64,000 bases of DNA from Ariolimax columbianus (Eukaryota; Mollusca; Gastropoda; Stylommatophora; Arionidae): positions 21,986,293 to 22,050,292 of the forward strand of contig JAVGWX010000019.1 of the NCBI GenBank assembly GCA_036924085.1, in the 5' to 3' direction. The notes below the pieces were generated by a model. It made no database searches, was not told the origin of the DNA, and was given only the letters and a program-made list of their open reading frames with translations. Shown one piece after another: positions 52,113 through 60,846 of this stretch; the stretch's first letter is position 1; each line of letters begins with the position of its first letter. The position numbers and the translations under genes are program-made.

Positions 52113-52650
52113 AATAATAAGAAAGGCGGGGAAAGATTGTAGTTAGTTTTCATAACTTAGTTACAAAATGGCAATGTGACCCAAACAAGGAAAGGATTTC
52201 GAACATTGCAGGAGAGATTGACCTATTCATGTATTCTCTATCGTTAAACAATTTCTTTCCATGAAGAATACAATCCAAACATGACAGATGATCTGCATTA
52301 TCATATTTTCAGGTCAGGGCTTTTGTAAATGAACGATTATCCATCTATGATGTAGTCCTTTGACCAAATCGACGATATACTAGTGAGTAAAAACGTTGGG
52401 TCATTGGTTTCAGTTCGTCGTCCTAGCATGAGCCAAACTCTCGCTTGCTGTAACTAAAGCATATGTACTTACGATAATAATAATTAATTGTGTGTTAGCT
52501 CACCCCAAATAAACAAACATATATTTTTAGCACCGGATTTTGGGGTAGTGACGTCGTCGAAAAGTCCACTTTTTACCTGTTGTGGGTGTGACACTTTCTA
52601 CGAGAATAGCCAAGAATTTCTGCTTTTTCCTGCTGTCTTAACAACGAATT
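52113..52650. other. Stretch without a recognisable gene
   Basis: No coding signal recognised. Confidence 0.4.
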
Positions 52651-52654
52651 TATT

Positions 52655-52756
52655 GGGTTAGGGTTAGGACTACGACTAGGGCTAGAATTAGGATCACGAT
52701 TGGAGTTATGATTTGGGTTAGGATTTGGGTTAGGGCTAGGATTAGGGTTAGCATCT
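52655..52756. repeat. Degenerate interstitial telomere-like repeat
   Basis: About fifteen TTAGGG-related hexamers (GGGTTAGGGTTAGG, GGGCTAGAATTAGG, GGATTTGGGTTAGG). TTAGGG is the common animal telomere unit. Degeneracy and TE-rich flanks indicate an interstitial relic. Confidence 0.8.
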
Positions 52757-53015
52757 GTTCTACACTTCTAACTTTATCTAAGTGTTTATTTATTTATTGA
52801 AAATAAAATTATATCGACCAGTTCTCCGCTTAGCCCGAAATAGAATGCCCCGTTACAGTCATTAGCTGTCAAATACGTTCAATAGGAACACATGGAACTC
52901 TGTTTGGGTTGAATTAAGACGCACGTACCAAATAATCCATTCATGCATTCATAACTTCATAACCGTTTATAATGCATGAAGTATCACATTTAACCCTGGC
53001 CACATAGAAAATGAT
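52757..53015. other. Short non-coding stretch
   Basis: Nothing recognised. Confidence 0.4.
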
Positions 53016-53019
53016 CCTA

Positions 53020-53315
53020 CCATCAACTCTCCAGGCGAGACCAGGTGATAATTCTCTGGCTACGCACAGGTCACAACAGACTTAGATGCCATCTGTACAA
53101 CAAGGTCAAGATTGGCACTACAGATCTTTGTGCCTGCGGCACAGCCCCCATGATGGCAGAACATATTTTGCAGTCTTGTCCACTGTATACCGACAAAAGA
53201 AGTAGTATTTGGCAACAGCCAGTGTCCTTCCACGAGAAGCTGTACGGAAACGTACAGAGCCTTGAGTTGACTGCTGCCTTCGTTATATTCATTGAAGTTG
53301 AGGTCTGAAGATGAT
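53020..53315 (+). mobile_element. RNase H-type LINE, C-terminal end with long GAA tail
   Basis: Open 53045-53308: WLRTGHNRLRCHLYNKVKIG, then C-A-C-G-x6-AEHILQSCPLY, then KLYGNVQSLELTAAF. This is an intact zinc-type terminus of an I/Nimb-like LINE, a subfamily distinct from A1-A4, with a stop codon (TGA) and a 3' GAA tail. 5'-truncated to ~300 bp. Confidence 0.8.
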
Positions 53316-53398
53316 CGAGGAAGAAGAAAAAGAAGAAGAAGAAGAAGAAGAAGAAGAAGAAAAAGAAGAAGAAAAAGAAGAAGAAGAAGAAGAAGGCA
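53312..53398. repeat. (GAA)n microsatellite expanded from a LINE tail
   Basis: About 27 GAA units with a few AAA interruptions, continuous with the LINE 3' end. The poly-Leu/Phe frames on the minus strand are artefacts. Confidence 0.97.
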
Positions 53399-53547
53399 TT
53401 TAACACCCTGGACTATCCCTAATGGTTTGAAGAATCGAATTACCAGGAACACCGTCCAATAACACAGAACCACTTCATTCAGATAAGGCCCATTTTGACG
53501 GGATCTATCACAGAACAGGTACACTCTAGCTGGCCGAAAATTATCCA

Positions 53548-53642
53548 AACACGAACGCATGCACGTATGTATGCACGCGCGTGCGCACACACACACGTAC
53601 GCACCTACCACCCCTCAACCACACACACACGCGCGCACATGT
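53548..53642. repeat. CA/GC-rich microsatellite
   Basis: Alternating purine-pyrimidine tract (GCACGCGCGTGCGCACACAC, then ACACACACACGCGCGCACATG). Confidence 0.85.
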
Positions 53643-53729
53643 ACGAGATAGCTCCAGATGGAAACATTAAAAGTGGAATACAAATTAGAAAAACAATGTC
53701 TATATATTATAACTTGTTAATATGGTTGC

Positions 53730-54270
53730 TAGGGATGTCAAGAGTGAATTATTTGAGTCCTTTCCCGTCACGAATGGAGTAGAGCATGTTTGTGGATTTG
53801 CACCGACTTTGTTCAGTATAATGTTCTACGCCATACTGACTGATGATTTCGAGACTAGGACGTACGAATCCATTCGATATTGGATTCAATTGTTTGACCT
53901 TAAGGATGCAAGCAAAATCTCCCACCATGGAAGGTCTTCGACAGTGCTCTCAATGGTAGTACAGCAACTGATTTTCAGAAAATCGCGGACAGAATATACG
54001 AAGACTGTTCACAATTTGGTTGTACCATTAACATGGAAAAAACCGAAATAATGCATCAACCAGCCTCTGTTAAAAGCTATGCGGAGACAGTTATCAAAAG
54101 TAAATGATGATAAACTGAAAGTTGTGGACATATTCATATACCTTTGTAGCACACTGTCCCAGTACGTTGTGCACATATTCACATACCATGGTAGCACACT
54201 GTCCCATTACGTTGTGCACATATTCACATACCATGGTAGCACACTGTCCCAGTACGTCCTAATTGGATGT
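53730..54270 (+). mobile_element. LINE relic, RT motif B to D, with tandem insertion
   Basis: EHVCGFAPTLFSIMFYAILT near 53783-53840 (motif B), IRYWIQLFDL near 53870, a degraded catalytic region, and KLKVVDIFIYLCSTLSQ near 54113-54160 (the LQVVDKFTYLGSTLS block after motif D). Family distinct from A and B. The STLSQ block is tandemly repeated. Confidence 0.6.
54123..54262 (+). repeat. 45-bp in-frame tandem repeat, three units, in LINE relic
   Basis: Unit GTAGCACACTGTCCCAGTAC plus GTTGTGCACATATTCACATA and CCATG, exactly 45 bp, encoding a 15-residue unit around STLSQYVVHIFTYHG. Confidence 0.93.
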
Positions 54271-54569
54271 TAGATAAACTTCAAGATCTTCAAAGCCAAC
54301 GGTACATTTGGCAAGCCAATTTTTGGCATCGAAGTTGAATTAGTCTACAGACAACGCTGAATGTCTATAGCTGCGGTGGTACCAGTGCCGCCGTCTGTGT
54401 GTATGAAACTTGGAATTATGAAGGCGTCAAGTAAATAAGGGAGGCAACTTACACATGGTCTGTCCCAGACAGGTCATCATCTGGTTTGTCAGTCCTAAAG
54501 CTGGTTGCCTGAGTATGTCTCTTCAATGAACCTTATCTTTTAAAGCCCTTTCCATTTTAGCATATGTTT

Positions 54570-55015
54570 GTACCTTAATGTCTCTGTATGCATCAGTTGT
54601 AAAGGTGAGTCTTGGTCGCCCCCTTCCTGTGTTTTTTTCCAGGGATCTTGCCATCTAGTATCTTCTGGACAAGACTTTCCTGTCTCATATTGTGTATAGC
54701 CTACTTAATCTTCGTTTCTGTATAATTTTCAATATTTGTCTTTGAGTGCCTACCTCAGTGAGAATATTGTCACTTGATCTTTTGTCAATCCAACCCACTC
54801 GTTGCGTTCTATGATAGCACCACATTTCAAAAGCTTCGACGTTTTTTTTCATTCTTCTTTGCTAGTCCAAGCTCCAGCACCATATAGTACAAGTGGCCAT
54901 ACATGAGTATGTAGTAATTAAACTTTTTCTTAGTTCTGTCTCGATATTCTTAGCGGTTAGCAATTTCTCTTTTTCTCTTGGCCTTTTATTTTGCCAATAC
55001 AATCCAGAAGGGTAA
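54570..55015 (-). mobile_element. LINE C-terminal relic
   Basis: Minus-strand reading: a MWCYHRTQRVGWIDKRSSD block near 54820, NILTEVGTQRQIL near 54760, then a degraded KILDGKIPGKKHRKG region near 54650 and RPRLTFTT near 54605. It is the W-x-R-T-x-NxxVLxRV-like thumb end of an invertebrate LINE. Frameshifted. Confidence 0.5.
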
Positions 55016-55222
55016 CGAAAATCAAATGTGAAGACATTAACAGAGCTGATATCCTAGCAAGGATAATATTCTCATGCAATCACATGTTCGGAGGCTGAGT
55101 GGCCTAAGATGCAATCACATATTCGGAGGCTAAGTGGCATAGCATGCACGCTGATAGTGGGATTCCACAATTAAAGTTGCGACAAAAGAATCGGCCGACA
55201 GTGTCTTAAAATGAAAAGAATT

Positions 55223-55312
55223 CGGGGTGACTTAATGCGGGGTGACTTAATGCGGGGTGACTTAATGCGGGGTGACTTAATGCGGGTTGACTTAATGCGG
55301 GGTGACTTAATG
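55223..55312 (+). repeat. 15-bp in-frame tandem repeat, six units, in CR1-like LINE
   Basis: Unit CGGGGTGACTTAATG, six copies, encoding RGDLM repeats. The normal family has a single RGDLI/RGDLM at this place (RRIRGDLIxxxKII). Confidence 0.95.
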
Positions 55313-55349
55313 CAGGTTTACAAGATAATCAAGAGAAAGGCTGTCATAC

Positions 55350-55555
55350 GACATGTTTCCCATTGCTGGGGTAGTCTAGGGGTTTTGAAGGCTGACGACT
55401 ACAGGCCGCTTCGCCACTGCTGTCGCCACGTCGTGTGTTGACTATGTTTGTTTATTTCACCCGAACAGAAAAACAGCATACCATAGCGGGGATTCGAACG
55501 GCTGCCCTCCTTGTCGACAGACAGGCCTCGAAACCATTCGGCCACGCGCTCCTAT
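55350..55555 (-). repeat. tRNA-derived SINE, family T1, copy 2
   Basis: Minus strand: GGAGCGCGTGGCCGAATGGT (A box), GGCAGCCGTTCGAATCCCCG (B box), tRNA-Leu/Ser-like, then a body ending GACTACCCCAGCAATGGG. More complete than the copy at 34588-34765. It sits inside the CR1-like LINE. Confidence 0.8.
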
Positions 55556-55674
55556 AACACGTTTATTCTCAAATACAACCACCTATAAGAACCTAAGGGC
55601 ATATCTATAAACTAAAGAAAGGTCCAGACAAGATATTAAGAAATATTAGTTTAGAGAGGAGTGAATATTTGGAA

Positions 55675-55932
55675 TTTTTTTTTTTTTTTTTTTTGCGTTC
55701 GCCTTATTTCTCCATTCCCCAAGGCGGTGTGCGTTGCACTGTGGTTTTTCTTTTGCGCCTGTCGGCCCAGTGTCTGCGACTTCAGCATGCATTTTATGTA
55801 AGGGTCTGCTTCCTTCTGCATTTTCTAAGGGTTTGCTTCCCTGAAGTAACGGCCGGTGCTATCATGGGGATCGAAACCAGCACCTTCGGTTTGTGAGCCG
55901 TGTCACTTAACCACTAGGCCACGCCGTCCCCT
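55675..55932 (-). repeat. tRNA-derived SINE, family T2, with poly(A) and TSD
   Basis: Minus strand: GGGACGGCGTGGCCTAGTGG then TTAAGTG (A box), GGTGCTGGTTTCGATCCCCA (B box), body, and an 18-base poly(A) (poly-T at 55676-55693 on plus). A direct repeat, AATATTTGGAAT, flanks it (about 55663-55674 and 55934-55945), marking the target-site duplication. Confidence 0.88.
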
Positions 55933-56059
55933 AATATTTGGAATGTATTACCACAGGAAGTAGTGGAGGCAATAACAATGAATGCATTTTAGAATAGATT
56001 GGATGCGCATAGCCTTTAGAGCAAGGAAATGTAAAAATAACTGGTTGTATACAGGCTCC

Positions 56060-56440
56060 CAGATACATGGCCAAATGGGAAACATAACATACTGGCTACA
56101 CAAAAAATGATTCCTATTACCAGTTGAACAGAAGAGAGCAGGTCGTGGTCTTCAGACTCCACACAGGCCACACCAGACTGAGGTACCAAATATTCAATAA
56201 ACTGAAGATAGATGGCACTGACGAATGCACTTATGGTACCGTGAAAATGACCGCTGAACATCTGCTGCAAAACTACACGACATACGAGCACCAGAGAAAG
56301 CACATGTGGCCATCACCAGTGGCGACACTAGACAAGCTCTATGGCAGTGTCGACAGCCCCAGGATGAGCACTGCTTTCTTCTAGCAAATACAGGTTGACG
56401 TTTGACAGCGTACGAAGAAGAAGAACAAGAAGAAAAAGAA
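56060..56440 (+). mobile_element. Family A-related LINE copy A6, 3' end with TSD
   Basis: Open frame from the LNRREQVVVFRLHTGHTRLR block through KIDGTDECTYGT (second zinc Cys changed to Tyr), MTAEHLLQNY and LDKLYGSVDS to the GAA tail. Flanked by GTATACAGGCTCC (56047-56059) and GTATACACGGCTCC (56441-56454), a 13-14 bp target-site duplication in the CR1-like 3' UTR. Only ~380 bp long, so strongly 5'-truncated. Confidence 0.85.
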
Positions 56441-56574
56441 GTATACACGGCTCCGAAGAGTTTTCTATACCAGCATAAAAACGTAAGTTAAGTTAAGTTA
56501 GTAAAGATAGTAAGATGTTCCTGTCTGTAGATGGGTCGTAGAAATCAACTGTCCATTTTGTGGGTAGTCTCCTG

Positions 56575-56710
56575 CCAGCTTCTTCGTCTTCGATCAACTG
56601 ATGCTGCTAGTCCACTGCTATTTAGTAAAGAAGGTTGTGTGTTTCAGGTCTTCTCCGGCTGGTACTCTCAGCTTTTCAAGCATGGTCGCTTCTCCGGATT
56701 GCCTTTATTG
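56575..56710 (-). mobile_element. LINE 3' end, same family as 5333-5480
   Basis: Shares CTTCGATCAACxGATGCT, the AGTCCACTG/AGCCCGGTG region, and TTTTxAACATGGTC-like and GCTTCTC phrases with 5333-5480 in the same orientation. Only a short LINE terminus. Confidence 0.45.
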
Positions 56711-56872
56711 TTTCACGTAACTGTCTTTTTTTTTTACAGGTAACTACTTTTACTGTTTCAGGTAACTCTTTTTATTGTTTCAGGTAACTACTTTTACTGT
56801 TTTAGGTAACTTTCTTTACTGTTTCAGGTAACTGTCTTTACTGTTCAGGTAACTGTCTTTACTGTTTTAAGT
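56705..56872 (+). repeat. 22-bp tandem repeat of TTTCAG-GTAACT
   Basis: About seven units of TGTTTCAGGTAACTxxTTTTAC with a constant 22-bp period. Each unit joins a pyrimidine-rich 3'-splice-like sequence to a 5'-splice-like GTAACT. Confidence 0.88.
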
Positions 56873-56999
56873 ATACCGGCTCAATATATTTCGTCAATTC
56901 TGATAATCTGAAGGAACTAACTTAACTGAACTGAACGTCTTTATACTGGTTTACAAGAATCTGAATATGTACACATCATCAACTCCCCACTATCATCCT

Positions 57000-57085
57000 C
57001 ATCAACACCGTCATGATCATTATCCCCATTATCATTATCACCATCATCATCATTACCATCACATCATCATCATGATCACCATCCT
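57000..57085. repeat. (CAT)n-rich microsatellite
   Basis: Imperfect ATC/CAT triplets (ATCATTATCACCATCATCAT). Confidence 0.85.
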
Positions 57086-57104
57086 AATCTAAGTAGTAGA
57101 GGTC

Positions 57105-57245
57105 CTAGTTTAGAAAGTCTGAGACCGATGTAGTAGTGGTCTCAGTTTAGAAAGTCTGAGACTCATGTATAAGTGGTCTCAATTAGAAAGTCTGAGACCC
57201 ATGTAATAGTGAACTCAGTTTAGAAAGTCTGAGACTAATGTAGAA
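57105..57245. repeat. 37-bp tandem repeat with internal hairpin, four units
   Basis: Unit GTCTGAGACCGATGTAGTAG plus TGGTCTCAGTTTAGAAA. Each junction forms GTCTCAG-TTTAGAAAGT-CTGAGAC, a perfect 7-bp inverted repeat with a 10-base loop. Confidence 0.85.
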
Positions 57246-57371
57246 GTTACTTATCTTTTGGTTTCTGAGCGTTGCATTCTGAGGGTTTTTATTTGTGGAC
57301 GCAAGTCTTGTAGAGCAACCTATCCTGGCTTTTATCATGTATTAGCCTTTAGTTTAGTTTAGTGGAAGAGT

Positions 57372-57495
57372 GAGCGTCTCTCAATGTTTGTCTCTTTAGT
57401 TTTGGAGAATCTCTGCACATGCACGAACTCCATAGCAGCGGCAATGATCCCGTTTTTATTCGTGTTTTGTGCCGTATACACTATACAGTGCGTCT
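57372..57495. repeat. ~124-bp target-site duplication of LINE A4, left
   Basis: GAGCGTCTCTCAATGTTTGT through CTATACAGTGCGTCT. The right copy at 62699-62823 differs at roughly eight positions. Confidence 0.88.
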
Positions 57496-57652
57496 TCTTC
57501 TTCTTCTTCTTACGCAGTCAGACAGTAACCATTATTTTTTCGAAAAAAGCGGCGGTCATCCTGAGGCTGACGACACTGCCATAGAGCTTGTCTTGTGGTT
57601 CCACTGATGATGGCCACATCTGCTCTCTCTGATCCTCGTATGTCTGGCACTT

Positions 57653-58327
57653 CTACAGCAGATGTTCAGCGGTCATTTTCCCGGTACCACACGGGCATTC
57701 GTCGGTTCCCCCTATCTTCAATTTGTTGAATAGGTGGTACCTCAGTCTATTGTGGCCAGTGCGAAGTCTGAAGACAACGACCTGCTCTCTTCTGTTCAAC
57801 TGGTAATAGGCATCGTTTTTGGTGTAGCCGCTATGTTCAGTTTCCCATTTGGTCATGTATCTGGCTTTGATAAGCCGTTTTGACTCTTCGTACGTCATAC
57901 TAGTATATGTTTGTGGTAGTCTTGCACCTTCTTTTGCAAGTCTGTCTGCCTCCTCGTTGCCTTGGATGTTGCAGTGTGATGGGACCCACTGTACCACTAC
58001 CCTTTTTGGTGCGGACTGCTGGCATAGTTGACAGAGTGCTGCTCTTAAGTCATTAAGCTCAGTGTTTTTCTGGCTTTTTAGTGCTGTGACTACGTCGAGA
58101 GCATCTGTAAGCAGGACTGAATGGCTTTCATTTTCTTTATGTGTCACCATTTCTTGCACTGCCGCCCTCAGTGCCTCTGCCTCCGCTCTGAAATTGCTTG
58201 TGTACTTACCAGTAGCGAATGACAGTGTTATTTTTCTGCCATTTGGTAGGTTCAGGAATGCTCCTGCCCCTCCGTTCTGTGTAGTGTTTGTTACAGAACC
58301 GTCGGTGTATGCATGAGTCCAGTCCAT
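57653..58327 (-). CDS. Family A LINE A4: RNase H and zinc terminus
   Basis: 224 codons from MDWTHAYTDGSVTN (first Asp) through FRAEAEAL, LLTDALDVV and GNEEADRLAKEG to the intact pre-terminal block LNRREQVVVFRLRTGHNRLR and C-P-C-G-x6-AEHLL. It stops one residue into the QNCP part. The best preserved example of the RNase H to zinc junction in the window. Confidence 0.82.
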   Translation of the reverse strand: MDWTHAYTDGSVTNTTQNGGAGAFLNLPNGRKITLSFATGKYTSNFRAEAEALRAAVQEMVTHKENESHSVLLTDALDVVTALKSQKNTELNDLRAALCQLCQQSAPKRVVVQWVPSHCNIQGNEEADRLAKEGARLPQTYTSMTYEESKRLIKARYMTKWETEHSGYTKNDAYYQLNRREQVVVFRLRTGHNRLRYHLFNKLKIGGTDECPCGTGKMTAEHLL

Positions 58328-58387
58328 GCTAGGGTAGTTTTTCGATATAAAGCTTAGGGTAGTATCTCTCCTTTCTTTTTCAGTCTT

Positions 58388-59254
58388 TCAGTTTTTGTTT
58401 CTAATACCTGGTATATTTTCTACCACCTCTGAAAATATATCCTGCCTCCAGGTAGGTTTTCGAACAGTAGTGATGGGCTTTGGTGTTATTAGTGCGTTTA
58501 TGGGATCTTCGTGCATCTTTGCTTTGGTTATTTCTGCAAAGTTTCTCCGCTTTAGTTTCCCATTTCCCAAATTGTTTAGTCTCTGGTGCATTGGATGGTC
58601 AGTCAGTCTTCGGAGTTTCTCTGACTGCAGCTGGGCTCTGCAGTCTCTTCTATCGGTCATGGATTGCACTTTTGTAATCTTTTCAAGTTCTACAATTGGC
58701 GTTGACTTCATGCCTCCTGTTATAACTATCATGGCTTGGTTTTGAAGTTTGCTAACTTTATCGAAGTTCGCCTTTGCTGCTGTTGTCCATGCCGCAATGC
58801 CATACTCGAGAACTGGTCTCACTCTTCCAGTGTACAGTTTCTTTAGTATGTATTCGTCTGCTCCCCAGAATGTGCCAGCAAGTTTCCTCATGATTGACAT
58901 TCTTTCTCTCGCTCTCATTCGGTTTCTCTCGATCTGACTTGTCCATGTCATGCGCCGATCAAATGTGACTCCCAGATAGCTTGGGTAGTCGTTTGGCTGC
59001 AGGAATTTGCCATTTAAAATTAATTTGGTATTTTGGGGTTTGATTGAAAGCGGGAATATTGTACATGTGGTTTTCTCCTCGTTTATTTTGACCAGCCATG
59101 AGTTTGCCCACTCTTCCAGCGATGTTAGGGCCTGCTGCATCCGATTTCTTGCTATGGTGAGATTCTTTTCAGAGGTCCACATAGCCAGATCGTCTGCAAA
59201 CATTGAGCTATGGACTCTTCTTGGTATATTCTCTGTAATGTCGTTTATATACAC
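58388..59254 (-). CDS. Family A LINE A4: RT motif C to connection
   Basis: 288 codons: YINDITENIPRRVHSSMFAD then DLAMW (intact catalytic pair), LVKINEEKTTCTIF (motif D), YLGVTFDRRMTW, YTGRVRPVLEYGIAAW, and MKSTPIVELEKITKVQSMTD. It ends at a stop before RNase H, which continues in the same domain order at 58327. Confidence 0.8.
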   Translation of the reverse strand: MYINDITENIPRRVHSSMFADDLAMWTSEKNLTIARNRMQQALTSLEEWANSWLVKINEEKTTCTIFPLSIKPQNTKLILNGKFLQPNDYPSYLGVTFDRRMTWTSQIERNRMRARERMSIMRKLAGTFWGADEYILKKLYTGRVRPVLEYGIAAWTTAAKANFDKVSKLQNQAMIVITGGMKSTPIVELEKITKVQSMTDRRDCRAQLQSEKLRRLTDHPMHQRLNNLGNGKLKRRNFAEITKAKMHEDPINALITPKPITTVRKPTWRQDIFSEVVENIPGIRNKN

Positions 59255-59409
59255 CAGAAAGAGTGTGGGTGACAGTACTCCCCCTTTGGGTACTTCCTAC
59301 TCGAGTGTCACCTTTTTTGCTCATCTGCCCTTGTACTTGGACTCTGGCGTTCTTTGTTTGAGGTAGTGGTTGATCCACTTGTACAATCTCCCACAATCTT
59401 CACTTCTCC

Positions 59410-59826
59410 TTAGCTTACTCTAAGTCCGTCTTTCCAGACTTTGTCAAATGCCTTTTCCAGGTCCACCCAAACCGCTACTGTGTGTTTCTGTGACTGGTAG
59501 GCATGTTCTATTTCCTGGGCTATGAGGATGACCTGGTCCTCAGTGGATCTGTGCTGTCTAAAGCCTGCTTGCTGTGGAATTAGTATTCGTTTTTCTTCCA
59601 GATGCCACATCAGTCTGGTGTTTATCATACGTTCCATCAGTTTGCCGACACAGCTCAGTAGACTGATAGGCCTGTATCCATTTGGATCTGTTTTTTCCTT
59701 TCCTCTCTTTGGTACTGGTACAAGTACTGCGTCTTTCCATTCCTGAGGTACAATTCCCCTTTTCCAGCTTTTTTTCAGGACCGACAGCAGTTTTCTCTTC
59801 GCTCTTTGGCCCAGCCCCATCAGCAT
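59410..59826 (-). CDS. Family A LINE A4: RT fingers and motif A
   Basis: 138 codons: LLSVLKKSWKRGIVPQEWKD, AVLVPVPKRG, NGYRPISLLSCVGKLMERMI, QQAGFRQHRSTEDQVI, and motif A WVDLEKAFDKVW. It stops at a frameshift before RLRRSDVCG. Confidence 0.75.
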   Translation of the reverse strand: MLMGLGQRAKRKLLSVLKKSWKRGIVPQEWKDAVLVPVPKRGKEKTDPNGYRPISLLSCVGKLMERMINTRLMWHLEEKRILIPQQAGFRQHRSTEDQVILIAQEIEHAYQSQKHTVAVWVDLEKAFDKVWKDGLRVS

Positions 59827-60156
59827 TTCGTTTGTTATCCCGTTTTTTTCCGGGAGATTTCCTTTTCTTTAATGTTCTCATGGCCTCTTCCATTTCACTC
59901 ATTGTTAATTTGGCCATCATATGCTCTTCTGGTGCCGTATTGATGTTGTCGTGCCCCTTTTGCTCTTCACTAATGTCTGAATGCCTATCTCCAGGGACCT
60001 CGATGTGGTTTGCTCTGGCATAGTTTTCGACAAAAGCGTTTGCGGCTTTCTTACCTGTGAGCAAGTGTTCGCCCTGCTTGATGGTAATTTGTTTGTTTGA
60101 CAGGGTTTCGTCGTTCATGGCTCAGACTAGCTTCCATAGCTTGTTCCCTTCTTTGT

Positions 60157-60846
60157 CTAGGTTGAGACTTTCAGTTTTGTTTTCCAGCTCTCTCTTGCTG
60201 TTTGGTTAAGGGTGTATTTGTATTTCGCCGTGGCGGCTTTGAGGGCGATATTTGCCTCCATAGATTGTTCTCGCTCTGCCATGTTCCTAGCATTTGTGAC
60301 TGCGTCTTCCGCTTTCTGCAACTCATCATTCCAATAGGACTTATAGTTTTTCCTAATTCCTCTTGGGATGGTTTCAGTGGCGGCTTGCATTATTGCCTTG
60401 CTTAGGCTTTCCACCATGGGCTTCATTTTGTTGTTTCGTGTGTTGATGGTTTCACACAGCCCATCTGTCAGGATTGCAAATCTGTCTCTATCGGCGCATT
60501 GGTAATTCCAACGTGGGAGCGGGTTTGTTTCCCGTGGGCCTACTTCCATATCAATGTCTAGCCTGATCGGCCTGTGGTCGCTACCTGCCAGTTGGTTTAG
60601 CACCTGGCGGTCTATTTTATGGTGTATGTCCTGTGTGGAGAAGGCCAAATCTGGAGTCGAGGTGGTATGCCATGTTCTAGAATAGAAACTAGGGCTATCC
60701 TCCGGCCTATTGATTAGGGAGAGATTTGTGTCTATCTCCCAATCTTCCACTTCGTCACCTCTGCTGTCTGTGTCCGAGTATCCCCATCTCTCCGAGTGGC
60801 TGTTGAAGTCTCCAACTACTATGCAGTTGGAGTCTTTGACTTCCAT
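60157..60846 (-). CDS. Family A LINE A4: endonuclease C-half and linker
   Basis: 229 codons: CIVVGDFNSHSERWGY (intact GDFN), GDEVEDWEIDTNLSLINRPE (Trp retained where A1 and A3 have stops), TPDLAF, and GSDHRPIRLDID (catalytic Asp-His), then the linker. The only uninterrupted catalytic C-half of the endonuclease in the window. Confidence 0.8.
   Translation of the reverse strand: MEVKDSNCIVVGDFNSHSERWGYSDTDSRGDEVEDWEIDTNLSLINRPEDSPSFYSRTWHTTSTPDLAFSTQDIHHKIDRQVLNQLAGSDHRPIRLDIDMEVGPRETNPLPRWNYQCADRDRFAILTDGLCETINTRNNKMKPMVESLSKAIMQAATETIPRGIRKNYKSYWNDELQKAEDAVTNARNMAEREQSMEANIALKAATAKYKYTLNQTARESWKTKLKVST

Larger units (their letters stand above)
55140..56500 (+). mobile_element. CR1-like LINE relic carrying three nested insertions
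   Basis: Same family as 29160-29710. It is recognisable as NEKNSG-DL near 55212, KIIKRK near 55325, AAATACAACC near 55572, the NIWNVLPQEVVEA-like end near 55935-55985 with FRIDWMRI, and the GTTAAGTTAAGTTAG end near 56485. It is split by a T1 SINE (55350-55555), a T2 SINE (55675-55932) and LINE A6 (56060-56440). Confidence 0.8.

Noticed and set aside
52655..52756. Chromosome end
   Set aside because: Units are degenerate and both sides continue into ordinary repeat-rich sequence.
53071..53611. Poly-Phe / poly-Leu proteins on the minus strand
   Set aside because: Readings of the (GAA)n tract and LINE tail in the antisense direction.
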